This document shows, piece by piece, positions 19,111-26,648 of a stretch of DNA of 64,000 nucleotides (its first letter is position 1; each line of letters begins with the position of its first letter). The notes beneath the pieces are model-generated. The model was not told where the DNA came from and made no database searches. It worked only from the letters and a program-made list of their open reading frames with translations. Source of the DNA: Acidobacteriota bacterium (GTDB lineage: Bacteria; Acidobacteriota; Terriglobia; Acidiferrales; UBA7541); NCBI GenBank assembly GCA_013289955.1, contig JABCYZ010000026.1, forward strand, positions 1 through 64,000, written 5' to 3'. The translations under genes were made by a program, and so were the position numbers.

Positions 19111-19476
19111 TCAACGCGGCCGGAAGACCAGCGCCGCTCCGAGGACTCCGCGCAGGACCATCAAGACGCCGGCGGTAGTCAGCAGCGGTCCAACCCACAA
19201 AAACGGCACGCGATAAATCGCCAGCATGACAACGCCGAGAAGCGTCAGAGAAAGCCCGCGCGTCCAATTTTCCCAGCGCGCCCACCATTGGTTCGGTCCA
19301 TAAAGCGCCCGCAGCCCCCAAAGGATCAGAGCGCCGCTGAGGATGAGCCAGGAAGGTTTGTGGCGCTCCACAAGAACTCGTCCCGTGAGCGCCAGCCATA
19401 CGACGAGCACGCCCAACAACAAAAAAATCACCTCGATCATGAGCCGCAGCGCGCGCTGGGGTGTCAGCATCGTCAT
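19111..19476 (-). CDS. Small membrane protein of unknown function
   Basis: The 121-residue protein has four hydrophobic segments (about 14-30, 42-58, 73-88 and 92-112) with few charged residues and basic ends, so it is an integral membrane protein. I do not recognise a family. It begins 9 bases after the stop of the cyclophilin gene on the same strand and is probably cotranscribed with it. The segment between its stop and mscL holds no supported gene. Confidence 0.6.
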   Translation of the reverse strand: MTMLTPQRALRLMIEVIFLLLGVLVVWLALTGRVLVERHKPSWLILSGALILWGLRALYGPNQWWARWENWTRGLSLTLLGVVMLAIYRVPFLWVGPLLTTAGVLMVLRGVLGAALVFRPR

Positions 19477-19485
19477 ACGGCGCGA

Positions 19486-20013
19486 TCAGGGGACGCGCTC
19501 GATGCGCACTTTTTCGAGCACCACGGGCGTCTTTGGCCGGTCGTTCGAATCGCGTGGCAAATTCGAAATTTTATTCGCTACGTCCTGTCCCTCTATCACC
19601 TCGCCGAAGATAGAGTGCTTGTTATCGAGCCAGGGCGTGGCCGCCACCGTGAGGAAAAACTGGCTGCCGTTCGTGCCCGGCCCGGCGTTGGCCATGGAGA
19701 GCTTGCCGGCTTTGGAATGGTTCAAGGAAGGATGAAATTCGTCCGCGAACTTGTAGCCTGGACCGCCGCGGCCGGTACCTTGGGGGCAGCCGCCTTGGAT
19801 CATGAACTGCGGAATGACGCGATGGAACACCAGTCCGTCGTAGAAGTTCTTCTTGAGCTTCTTGCCGGTGCTTTCGTCGGTAAATTCCTTCGTGCCTTCG
19901 GCAAGTCCGACGAAATTCGCGACGGTATTCGGCGCTTCCTTCTCGAGCAGTTTGACCACAATGTTTCCCTGCGAGGTCTCGAAAATCGCGTAAATGCCTG
20001 ATGGTCGGCTCAT
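19486..20013 (-). CDS. Cyclophilin-type peptidyl-prolyl cis-trans isomerase
   Basis: This is a 175-residue cyclophilin that catalyses proline isomerisation during folding. Core motifs are present: VANFVGLAEG, FYDGLVFHRVIPQFMIQGGCPQGTGRGGPGY split across the active site, LSMANAGPGTNGSQFFLTV, and HSIFGEVIEG. There is no signal peptide, so it is cytoplasmic. A GAGGAG ribosome site precedes the ATG. It heads a two-gene unit with the small membrane protein. Confidence 0.93.
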   Translation of the reverse strand: MSRPSGIYAIFETSQGNIVVKLLEKEAPNTVANFVGLAEGTKEFTDESTGKKLKKNFYDGLVFHRVIPQFMIQGGCPQGTGRGGPGYKFADEFHPSLNHSKAGKLSMANAGPGTNGSQFFLTVAATPWLDNKHSIFGEVIEGQDVANKISNLPRDSNDRPKTPVVLEKVRIERVP

Positions 20014-20102
20014 GCGTTCTCCTCGTGTACCAATTCATCCTACACGAGCCGCCGCGGCCCGCGCCACTTGGCCTGGCATACCCTTGGTGCCGGCGAATTT
20101 CT

Positions 20103-20858
20103 CTAGTTCTGTTTCCTGGCCGAGAATCGCAAGCGCACGTAGTCCGCAGTCCATTTGCCTTCCGCGTCACATAGCTCGGGTCGGAGCGATTCTTCGACTT
20201 CCGCGATATAGGAGGGCCTGCTCGCTGGAGGGAGTCTCGAGGTAAAGCTTTCGGCAAACGTCTCGAGCCAGCCGGTGAGGTCCCCTGGCAGGGGAGTCGG
20301 GCGCTGTATCAATGCGATAGAACTGACGGCAAAACCGCCATGCACCAGGCGAGTCGAATAGTCCTCGACGGTCGGGAAATACCAGGGGCTCGCTCCTTCT
20401 CCATCGGCCCCGCGCCGATGGAGGGCTTCCACCAGTGCCTTGCAGATTTTCGCGCAGCAGCCGTAACCTCCAAGCTCCGCCACGAAACGCCCGTCCTGCC
20501 GCAACGCGCGCCGAACGCCAGCAATCACAGCGTCGGAATTTCGCATCCAGTGGAGAGCCGCGTTGCTGAACACAGCATCGAACTCATTCTCAAAACTCAA
20601 ATTCTCACCGTCCATCACGCGGCAGTCGAGGCCCAGCTTGCGCGCGGCCAAAACCTGCTCTGCGCTTCCGTCGACGCCAATTACTTGGCAGCCCATGTCC
20701 GCGAGTTTCAGCGTCAGGGCGCCGTCTCCGCATCCCAGATCCAGGATGCGTTCCCCCCTGTCGGCAGCGAGTAGCTCAACAACAGGCATGCCCAGGTCCG
20801 CAACGAAACGCGCGTTGCGCGCGTATCGCTCGGGATTCCATGTCTGAGAATTTGCCAT
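20103..20858 (-). CDS. Class I SAM-dependent methyltransferase
   Basis: The 251-residue protein (ATG 20858; a TTG four codons earlier is possible) has the Rossmann motif I ILDLGCGDGALTLKLAD, the acidic motif II VIGVDGS, and the DAVFSNAALHWM segment typical of methyltransferase domain 11/25 proteins related to trans-aconitate methyltransferase. Substrate is unknown. It lies 34 bases downstream of the DinB-like gene on the same strand, so the pair may be an operon. Confidence 0.85.
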   Translation of the reverse strand: MANSQTWNPERYARNARFVADLGMPVVELLAADRGERILDLGCGDGALTLKLADMGCQVIGVDGSAEQVLAARKLGLDCRVMDGENLSFENEFDAVFSNAALHWMRNSDAVIAGVRRALRQDGRFVAELGGYGCCAKICKALVEALHRRGADGEGASPWYFPTVEDYSTRLVHGGFAVSSIALIQRPTPLPGDLTGWLETFAESFTSRLPPASRPSYIAEVEESLRPELCDAEGKWTADYVRLRFSARKQN

Positions 20859-20892
20859 TAAACCGGCCAAGCCATCCCTGAACTGACCCGCG

Positions 20893-21414
20893 TCACCAGG
20901 TCCTTTGTTTGCGGAGTTCTTGAATGTGCGCGGTGTGGTGTTTCCCGTGCCATTCGTAGAGGAAAAGGAGCCAATCGACGTTCCTTTCGCCGTGCTCCGG
21001 GTGCACGAGAACGCGCGCGAAATGCTCCGGCTTCAACGAACGCCACAACCGATCCCAGCGCGCGTGCACGGAATCGAGAAGCAGCTGCGAACTTTCTATG
21101 GGCGCCGCCTTCGAATCCGCCAGCTCGGCCCATGCGGCCTCGTTATACGGCTTGATGGTCGGCTTGTCCTCCGTGAGAGCGAGTTTTAGCCTGACAAGCG
21201 CGTTTACGTGGCTGTCCGGGACGTGATGGACCACCTGGCGTACGGTCCATCCCCCCTCGCGATACGGCGTGTCCAGCTGCGCTTCACTCAAGCCCTTCAC
21301 CGCCGCGCGCATTTTGGCGGGTGTCGACGCAATCTCCTCGATGGCTTCCTGCCGCCTCTCTGGTGTTACTTGTGCAGGCAACGCGAGTTTTCCAATCGGA
21401 TAACGCGGATCCAT
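20893..21414 (-). CDS. DinB/YfiT-like putative metal-dependent thiol transferase
   Basis: This 173-residue protein matches the YfiT/BstA branch of the DinB four-helix-bundle superfamily: RYPIGKLALPAQVTPERRQEAIEEI at the start and the three spaced His residues that bind a divalent metal (VRQVVHHVPDSH, then EWHGKHHTAHIQELR). Relatives in Bacillus are bacillithiol S-transferases; the thiol used here is not known. GGAGAG precedes the ATG. It is divergent from trxB. Confidence 0.85.
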   Translation of the reverse strand: MDPRYPIGKLALPAQVTPERRQEAIEEIASTPAKMRAAVKGLSEAQLDTPYREGGWTVRQVVHHVPDSHVNALVRLKLALTEDKPTIKPYNEAAWAELADSKAAPIESSQLLLDSVHARWDRLWRSLKPEHFARVLVHPEHGERNVDWLLFLYEWHGKHHTAHIQELRKQRTW

Positions 21415-21642
21415 TTGATGCTCTCCTCTGCGAAACTCGGTCTGGAGGCCGAGAGTTGCTTCGAATATAGCCGCGGCGTTCCGTCACGGTCAATGCGGCC
21501 TGAAAAAAATGACTCTCCAAATTGGACGCTTGGCAATCCGGTTCGCGAGCGGGGTGATGCTACAATAGCGAGCTTTGAGCCTTTCTTGAGGCATGAATCG
21601 AACCGGCCGCCTGCTGAATCTAATAGTACGGAGAAAATCGGA

Positions 21643-22563
21643 ATGGAAAACGTCGTGATTATCGGCAGTGGCTGCGCCGGCCTCACCGCTGCAATCTACG
21701 CCGCACGCGCCAATTTGAAGCCCCTGGTGATTGACGGCCAAGAACAGGGCGGCCAGCTCGCTCTCACCACGCATGTGGAGAACTATCCCGGTTTCCCCGA
21801 CGGCATCATGGGGCCTGAGCTCATCGAAAATATGCGCAAGCAAGCCCAAAGATTCGGCGCGGCGTTTAAGGCCGGAGCTGTGAGCGAGGTCGACATTACC
21901 AAGCGGCCGTTCAAGATCACCGCCGGCAAAGATGCCTACGAAGCGAAGGCCCTGATCATCGCTGCCGGCGCCACGGCGCGTTTGTTGGGTTTGGAGGGCG
22001 AACGTGAACTCATCGGCCGCGGAGTTTCGACATGCGCGACCTGCGATGGCTATTTTTTCCGCGAAAAGGCCATCGCCGTTGTCGGCGGCGGCGATTCGGC
22101 GATGGAAGAAGCCAACTTTCTGACCCGCTACGCCAGCAAGGTCTATCTCATCCACCGGCGCAACGAGTTTCGCGCCTCGAAAATCATGATTGACCGTGCC
22201 AGGGCGAATCCAAAAGTCGAATTCGTCACTCCTTTCGTCGTCGAAGAGATTCTGTCTCCGAAAGGCCACGTCGAAGGCGCGCGCCTGAGGGGCCTAGAGA
22301 AGAAAGAAGCTCGCGAAATCGCCGTTGACGGGATATTCGTTGCCATCGGCCACGATCCCAACTCCACCGTCTTCAAGGGCAAGCTGGAGATGGACAGCAA
22401 CGGCTACCTCCTTACCAAACACGGCACCTTGACCTCCGTCCCGGGCGTTTTCGTCGCCGGCGATGTACAGGATCATCGTTACCGCCAGGCCGTTACCGCC
22501 GCGGGCTCCGGCTGCATGGCCGCCCTCGATGCCGAAAAGTTCCTGGAAGAGCACACGGACTAG
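21643..22563 (+). CDS. trxB: Thioredoxin-disulfide reductase
   Basis: TrxB passes electrons from NADPH through FAD to thioredoxin. The 306-residue protein begins with the FAD-binding motif VVIIGSGCAGLTAAIYAARA, has the redox-active CATC near residues 131-134, the NADPH motif VVGGGDSAMEEA, and ends with the FAD segment GVFVAGDVQDHRYRQAVTAAGSG. The frame is open for 435 bases upstream, but the conserved N terminus fixes the start at ATG 21643. It may also reduce the TlpA-like thioredoxin encoded nearby. Confidence 0.95.
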   Translation: MENVVIIGSGCAGLTAAIYAARANLKPLVIDGQEQGGQLALTTHVENYPGFPDGIMGPELIENMRKQAQRFGAAFKAGAVSEVDITKRPFKITAGKDAYEAKALIIAAGATARLLGLEGERELIGRGVSTCATCDGYFFREKAIAVVGGGDSAMEEANFLTRYASKVYLIHRRNEFRASKIMIDRARANPKVEFVTPFVVEEILSPKGHVEGARLRGLEKKEAREIAVDGIFVAIGHDPNSTVFKGKLEMDSNGYLLTKHGTLTSVPGVFVAGDVQDHRYRQAVTAAGSGCMAALDAEKFLEEHTD

Positions 22564-22597
22564 TCGCTGGGGATTTACAAAGGCATAATCATACGGC

Positions 22598-23509
22598 ATG
22601 CTCCGCGCGACGCTTCTCAAGCTCTCCGAGAGTCCCCGCTTCGCCCAATGGGTCACCTCCAACGGCACAACGCGCCGTATGGCCCGCCGCTTCGTCGCCG
22701 GCGAAACGCTTGATGAAGCCATTGAAGCCGCCCGGGCCTGCAACAACCTGGGGATGCTCGCCAGCCTGGATTATCTCGGGGAAAGCTGCTCGACCACAGC
22801 GGACGCCCAGCGCGCCCGCGACGCCTATCTCGAAGTTTTCGAGCGCATCCACAAGGAAAATCTCCACGCCAATGTCTCCTGCAAGCTGACGCAGCTCGGG
22901 CTGGATCTCAATGTTGATTTCTGCCAGGGTCTGGTTGTCTCCATCGTGGAGTTAGCTGCAAGGTATGACAATTTTCTTCGCGTGGATATGGAAGGATCTG
23001 CGTACACGCAGCGCACTATCGATGTCGTGAAAAACGTGCGCGCCCGCAATCCCGCCATCGGGACCGTCATCCAGGCCTACTTATTCCGAAGCGAAACAGA
23101 CGTACAGGCTTTGCTTGCCTTCGGCTGCCGCATCCGCCTGTGCAAGGGCGCTTATAAGGAACTGCCGGAGGTCGCCTATCCTCGCAAAAGAGATACAGAC
23201 TTTAATTATATCCGCCTGATGAAGATTCTTCTGCCCAGCGGCTTTTACCACGGCATCGCCACCCACGATCCCCGCATGATTGCCGAAACCATTCGCTGGG
23301 CCGCCGCGCAGCAGATTTCCAAGGACGATTTCGAGTTCCAGATGCTCTACGGTGTGCGTACCGACTTGCAGCGCATGCTTGTGAAAGACGGATATCGCCT
23401 GCGCGTCTACATTCCCTATGGCAACGACTGGTTCCCCTATTTCATGCGCCGCCTCGCCGAACGCCCTGCGAACCTGGGTTTCTTGCTCCGGAATTTTCTC
23501 CGTTCTTAG
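22598..23509 (+). CDS. Proline dehydrogenase
   Basis: This 303-residue monofunctional FAD enzyme oxidises proline to pyrroline-5-carboxylate at the membrane. Typical elements are VSCKLTQLGLDL, VDMEGSAYTQRTIDV, the substrate/FAD-contacting RLCKGAYKE, IATHDPRMI, and the C-terminal RVYIPYGNDWFPYFMRRLAERPANL. It starts 34 bases after trxB on the same strand. No P5C dehydrogenase gene is present in the window, so the second step must be encoded elsewhere. Confidence 0.93.
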   Translation: MLRATLLKLSESPRFAQWVTSNGTTRRMARRFVAGETLDEAIEAARACNNLGMLASLDYLGESCSTTADAQRARDAYLEVFERIHKENLHANVSCKLTQLGLDLNVDFCQGLVVSIVELAARYDNFLRVDMEGSAYTQRTIDVVKNVRARNPAIGTVIQAYLFRSETDVQALLAFGCRIRLCKGAYKELPEVAYPRKRDTDFNYIRLMKILLPSGFYHGIATHDPRMIAETIRWAAAQQISKDDFEFQMLYGVRTDLQRMLVKDGYRLRVYIPYGNDWFPYFMRRLAERPANLGFLLRNFLRS

Positions 23510-23522
23510 CCTTTTCCACTGC

Positions 23523-24179
23523 CTATTGCTTCCGGCAGACCGTTACGCCATCGCGCAGCGGAATCAAAACGGGATACAACTCCTTCGATGCGTAGACCAG
23601 TTTGTTGAACTGCTGCACCCCGAGCGTCGCCCCGTCGTCCGCAGCCGCAGGCCGCGCGGCCTTGCCCGACCACAGTGTATTGTCCGTGATCAACAGTCCC
23701 CCGCGCTTGAGTTTCGGCAGCGCCACGCGAAGCGCAGCGGGGTATTGATGCTTATCCACATCGTTGAAGATCAGGTCAAATTTTCCCGGACTTTTCTTCA
23801 GTAATTCAAGCGCGTCCCCCACTTGAACGTCTATGCGTTTCGCCACTCCCGCACGCCGGAAGTACTCGCGTGCGCGGTCGGCGTTCGCCGCATCCCCGTC
23901 TGTATAGTGCACCTTTGCTTTCGGCCCGGCCGCCCGCGCCAGCCATATCGTCGAATAGCCAATCGCCGAGCCCATTTCGAAAATGCGTTTGGCGCCGGAT
24001 ACTTGCGCGCAGAGTGAAAGCAAGCGCGCAACCGCCGGCCCAATGATCGGCACGCGGTGCTCCGCGGCATAGGCCTCCATTTCGCTTAGAACGGCGTCTC
24101 GCGCCGGCAATAACTCGTACAGGTACTGTTCGACGTCATCCTGTATATAGCCGCTGCGCAAATTCTCGCTGCGAATCAC
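23523..24179 (-). CDS. O-methyltransferase (catechol/caffeoyl-CoA type)
   Basis: The 218-residue class I methyltransferase has FEMGSAIGYSTIWLARA as SAM motif I, then VHYTDGD, and the metal-site segment FDLIFNDVDKHQYPAAL followed by GGLLITDNTLWSGK. Members methylate vicinal hydroxyls of aromatic compounds using Mg2+, but the natural acceptor here is unknown. The GTG start overlaps the stop of the upstream metallo-hydrolase gene by 3 bases, so the two are translationally coupled. It converges with proline dehydrogenase, only 13 bases apart. Confidence 0.87.
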   Translation of the reverse strand: MIRSENLRSGYIQDDVEQYLYELLPARDAVLSEMEAYAAEHRVPIIGPAVARLLSLCAQVSGAKRIFEMGSAIGYSTIWLARAAGPKAKVHYTDGDAANADRAREYFRRAGVAKRIDVQVGDALELLKKSPGKFDLIFNDVDKHQYPAALRVALPKLKRGGLLITDNTLWSGKAARPAAADDGATLGVQQFNKLVYASKELYPVLIPLRDGVTVCRKQ

Positions 24180-24889
24180 AAGCTCTCTCCCGGTTTAAGT
24201 GCATGAATCCGGAGCCCCGCGATATCGCCGGTTTCGTTGCGCAAATCATCCACCGTTCCCGTCAAAAAGGGGAATGTCGCATAGTGCATGGGTATCACGT
24301 GTTTCACTCCCAGGAGTCGGATGGCGTGCGCCGCCTCGCGCGGCCCCATCGTAAAGCGATCGCCAATCGGCAGCAGGGCAAGCTCTGGTTTGTAAAGCTC
24401 CCCGATAAGCTTCATATCTCCAAACAAAGCGGTGTCTCCCGCGTGATAGATCGTGAATCCTCCCGGCATTCGAATCACGTACCCCGCCGGCTCGCCGCCA
24501 TACACCATCACGCCATTGTCATCGATGGAATTCGAATGAAAGGCATGCGTCATAGTCACCTGAAACTCGCCGACGCTCTGCGAACCTCCCTTGCCCATGG
24601 GAGAAGTCTCCTTTTCAAATCCCTTGCTCGCGAGCCAAAGATAGGTCTCGAAGATGGCCACGATCTTTGGCTTGTGCTGCTTCGCAAGCGCCAGCAGGTC
24701 GCCGAGGTGATCCCCATGCGCATGAGTGAGGAAAATCACGTTCAGTCGCTCGACGTCCTTCAGCGCGGCCGGACACATGGGGTTCGTCGTCACCCACGGA
24801 TCAATCAGCGCCGTGTGTCCCGAAGGCGTCGTCAGCGAAAACGTGCTATGGCCAAAATACGTAATTCGATTGCCCTTCGTGTCGAGCAT
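24176..24889 (-). CDS. UPF0173 family metal-dependent hydrolase
   Basis: The 237-residue protein (ATG 24889, preceded by GGGAGAGG; a TTG six codons earlier is less likely) belongs to the beta-lactamase-fold UPF0173 group. It shows GHSTFSLTTPSGHTALIDPW, the metal motif FLTHAHGDHLGD, YHAGDTALFGDM and HVIPMHYATFPFLTG. The substrate is unknown. It is the upstream member of a coupled pair with the O-methyltransferase gene. Confidence 0.9.
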   Translation of the reverse strand: MLDTKGNRITYFGHSTFSLTTPSGHTALIDPWVTTNPMCPAALKDVERLNVIFLTHAHGDHLGDLLALAKQHKPKIVAIFETYLWLASKGFEKETSPMGKGGSQSVGEFQVTMTHAFHSNSIDDNGVMVYGGEPAGYVIRMPGGFTIYHAGDTALFGDMKLIGELYKPELALLPIGDRFTMGPREAAHAIRLLGVKHVIPMHYATFPFLTGTVDDLRNETGDIAGLRIHALKPGESL

Positions 24890-24931
24890 TTTTTGGTCCT
24901 CTCCCAACTCTTCCGCTTCAGGGACGAATTT

Positions 24932-25474
24932 CTATTTTCCCGGCGTTCCGGTGCCCCCACCGTCGCCCAGCAGCCCGCGAATCGTCTCTTCGTACTGTTC
25001 CCGGGTCTTCTCCCCCAAAAAGTGAGCTACTTGCTTGCCATCCTTTGAATAAAAAATGGACACCGGCATCGACCCGGTCCACCCCGCAAGTACGGATTGC
25101 CGGAAGGCGGCCTCAGCTCCCGCGGTCTTGCGGTAATTCGGAAAGATTGGTTTGTACCGCGCGAGGAACCGCCGCATCAAAATCAGGTCGCCGTCGTCAT
25201 CCATGCTTACGCCAACGACCTGCAGCCCTTTCGGCGCATATTGCTTCGCCAGTTCGTTCAACATCGGATATTCGTCGCGGCAAGGCTCGCACCATGTCGC
25301 CCAAAAGTTCACCAGCAACGCCTTTCCGCGATTCTGTTCGAGGATCTTCTGGAACCCCTGCGCGTCGATCATTTCGGGATCGTGCGGCGTCCTGGCCTGC
25401 GGTGCGCCAAGCGCCAGAAGGCCTGTCCCCGCGGCCAACAACACAAATGCGGCAATGCCTTTCCGTATCTTCAT
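24932..25474 (-). CDS. TlpA/ResA-like exported thioredoxin
   Basis: From ATG 25474 (GGGGGAAGG upstream) the 180-residue protein starts with a signal peptide (KIRKGIAAFVLLAAGTGLLALG) and has a periplasmic thioredoxin domain with active site WATWCEPCRDEYPML. Such proteins reduce disulfides outside the inner membrane, for example in cytochrome c maturation or oxidative repair. In-frame upstream starts exist (25543, 25495) but would precede the signal peptide. It lies 42 bases upstream of the UPF0173 gene on the same strand and may share its transcript. Confidence 0.88.
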   Translation of the reverse strand: MKIRKGIAAFVLLAAGTGLLALGAPQARTPHDPEMIDAQGFQKILEQNRGKALLVNFWATWCEPCRDEYPMLNELAKQYAPKGLQVVGVSMDDDGDLILMRRFLARYKPIFPNYRKTAGAEAAFRQSVLAGWTGSMPVSIFYSKDGKQVAHFLGEKTREQYEETIRGLLGDGGGTGTPGK

Positions 25475-25654
25475 CGATATACCTTCCCCCACCATTCTAG
25501 CTACATGTGCGGAAGTTGAGAATCCTCCCCTCGCACAGTACAATCAATCCAGTCGCTTGTTGGCCCGGCAGGGTCGTGGTATAAGAAAATTCCGCCAGGC
25601 GCTTCCATTCCCCGGAAGTGCACCCGGCGCGTTGTCCGAGCAAAGGAGATTTGA

Positions 25655-25918
25655 ATGGCTTACGTAATCGCTGAGCCCTGCATCGGCACAAAAGACACCG
25701 CCTGCGTGGATGTTTGCCCCGTCGATTGCATCCACCCCCGCAAAGATGAGCCGGAGCATGAAAAGGTCACGCAGCTCTATATCAATCCCACGGAATGCAT
25801 CGATTGTGGCGCCTGCGTCCCGGTTTGCCCGGTGACCGCCATCTTCGCTCTGGAAGATTTGCCGGAGAAGTGGAACAGTTTCACGCCGGTCAACGCAGAA
25901 TTCTACACCGCGAAATAA
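25655..25918 (+). CDS. Ferredoxin with two Fe-S clusters
   Basis: The 87-residue ferredoxin has two cluster motifs: CIGTKDTACVDVCPVDC near the N terminus, the spacing seen in 7Fe ferredoxins, and CIDCGACVPVCPVTAIF further on. It carries low-potential electrons between cytoplasmic enzymes. A strong AAAGGAG ribosome site sits 8 bases before the ATG. It stands alone, next to the convergent Rrf2-type regulator gene, itself a possible Fe-S protein. Confidence 0.93.
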   Translation: MAYVIAEPCIGTKDTACVDVCPVDCIHPRKDEPEHEKVTQLYINPTECIDCGACVPVCPVTAIFALEDLPEKWNSFTPVNAEFYTAK

Positions 25919-26003
25919 AGCGCCTCGTCATTTTTCCAGCAGGGGTCAAGCTCGGAACGCGGCATGCCCATTCGTGCCGCTTTGTTTTTCTCCGCCGTTT
26001 GAT

Positions 26004-26459
26004 TCAGCTTTCGAGTCGCGCCGTTTCTGTTCGCCGTGCTCCGCCGCTCAAAGTTCGCCTGCGGACATCCTCAAACGTGGTCGCAAACAGAATCTTCTCC
26101 ACCGCTCCCTGAACATCTTTCCAAATCTGCTTCAGACCGCAGCTTTCTCCCTCCACGCACACCCCGCCCATCGCTTCGTTGTGCACGCAGCTCGATTCCG
26201 CAAACGCCCCGTCGACGACCCGCAACACCGCTCCCACGGAAATCTCCTCGGGCGCGCGCGCCAGCGTATACCCGCCCCGCACCCCGCGCCGGCTCTCGAG
26301 AATCCCCCCGCGCTTCAATTCCAGCAGGATTTGCTCCAAATACTTCAGCGGGATATGGTGCCGCTGCGCGATTTCGTGGATGGTCACGACTTCGGGATAT
26401 TGCAGGCTCAGGTGCAGCACTGCCTGTGTGGCGTATTCGCCTTTGGCTGTCACTCGCAT
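26004..26459 (-). CDS. Rrf2-family transcriptional regulator (IscR/CymR-like)
   Basis: The 151-residue regulator has the Rrf2 winged helix (KGEYATQAVLHLSL, IHEIAQRHHIPLKYLEQILLELKRGGIL, SRRGVRGGYTLAR). Three Cys residues in the SSCVHNEAMGGVCVEGESC region are arranged as C-x9-C-x5-C, consistent with an Fe-S cluster ligand set like that of IscR or NsrR. It may therefore sense Fe-S status, nitric oxide or cysteine supply. No isc or suf genes are in the window. A short inverted repeat and TTGACA lie just upstream. Confidence 0.9.
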   Translation of the reverse strand: MRVTAKGEYATQAVLHLSLQYPEVVTIHEIAQRHHIPLKYLEQILLELKRGGILESRRGVRGGYTLARAPEEISVGAVLRVVDGAFAESSCVHNEAMGGVCVEGESCGLKQIWKDVQGAVEKILFATTFEDVRRRTLSGGARRTETARLES

Positions 26460-26487
26460 CGTCCACTCTTTACCTGGATTAGCCTTT

Positions 26488-26509
26488 CACACGCGCGAAG
26501 GTGTGTCAA
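26488..26509 (-). promoter_or_regulatory. Candidate promoter/operator of the Rrf2 regulator gene
   Basis: On the minus strand a perfect -35 hexamer TTGACA lies at 26509-26504, overlapping the first arm of an inverted repeat (plus strand CACAC 26488-26492, GTGTG 26501-26505). No good -10 was found at the ideal spacing. The layout, just upstream of an Rrf2 gene, would fit autoregulation. Confidence 0.3.
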
Positions 26510-26648
26510 TCTCCCTCGCCACCTGGCCTGTGCCGCCGGGGCTGGTTCCCTACGTCTAAGAAAAGTGCGCCTTTCGCTCTTTTTTATCATCTCTTGAATT
26601 CGAAATGTGGCGTCGCACGGTATGATGTTTGAGAGCAAAATTGTCCCC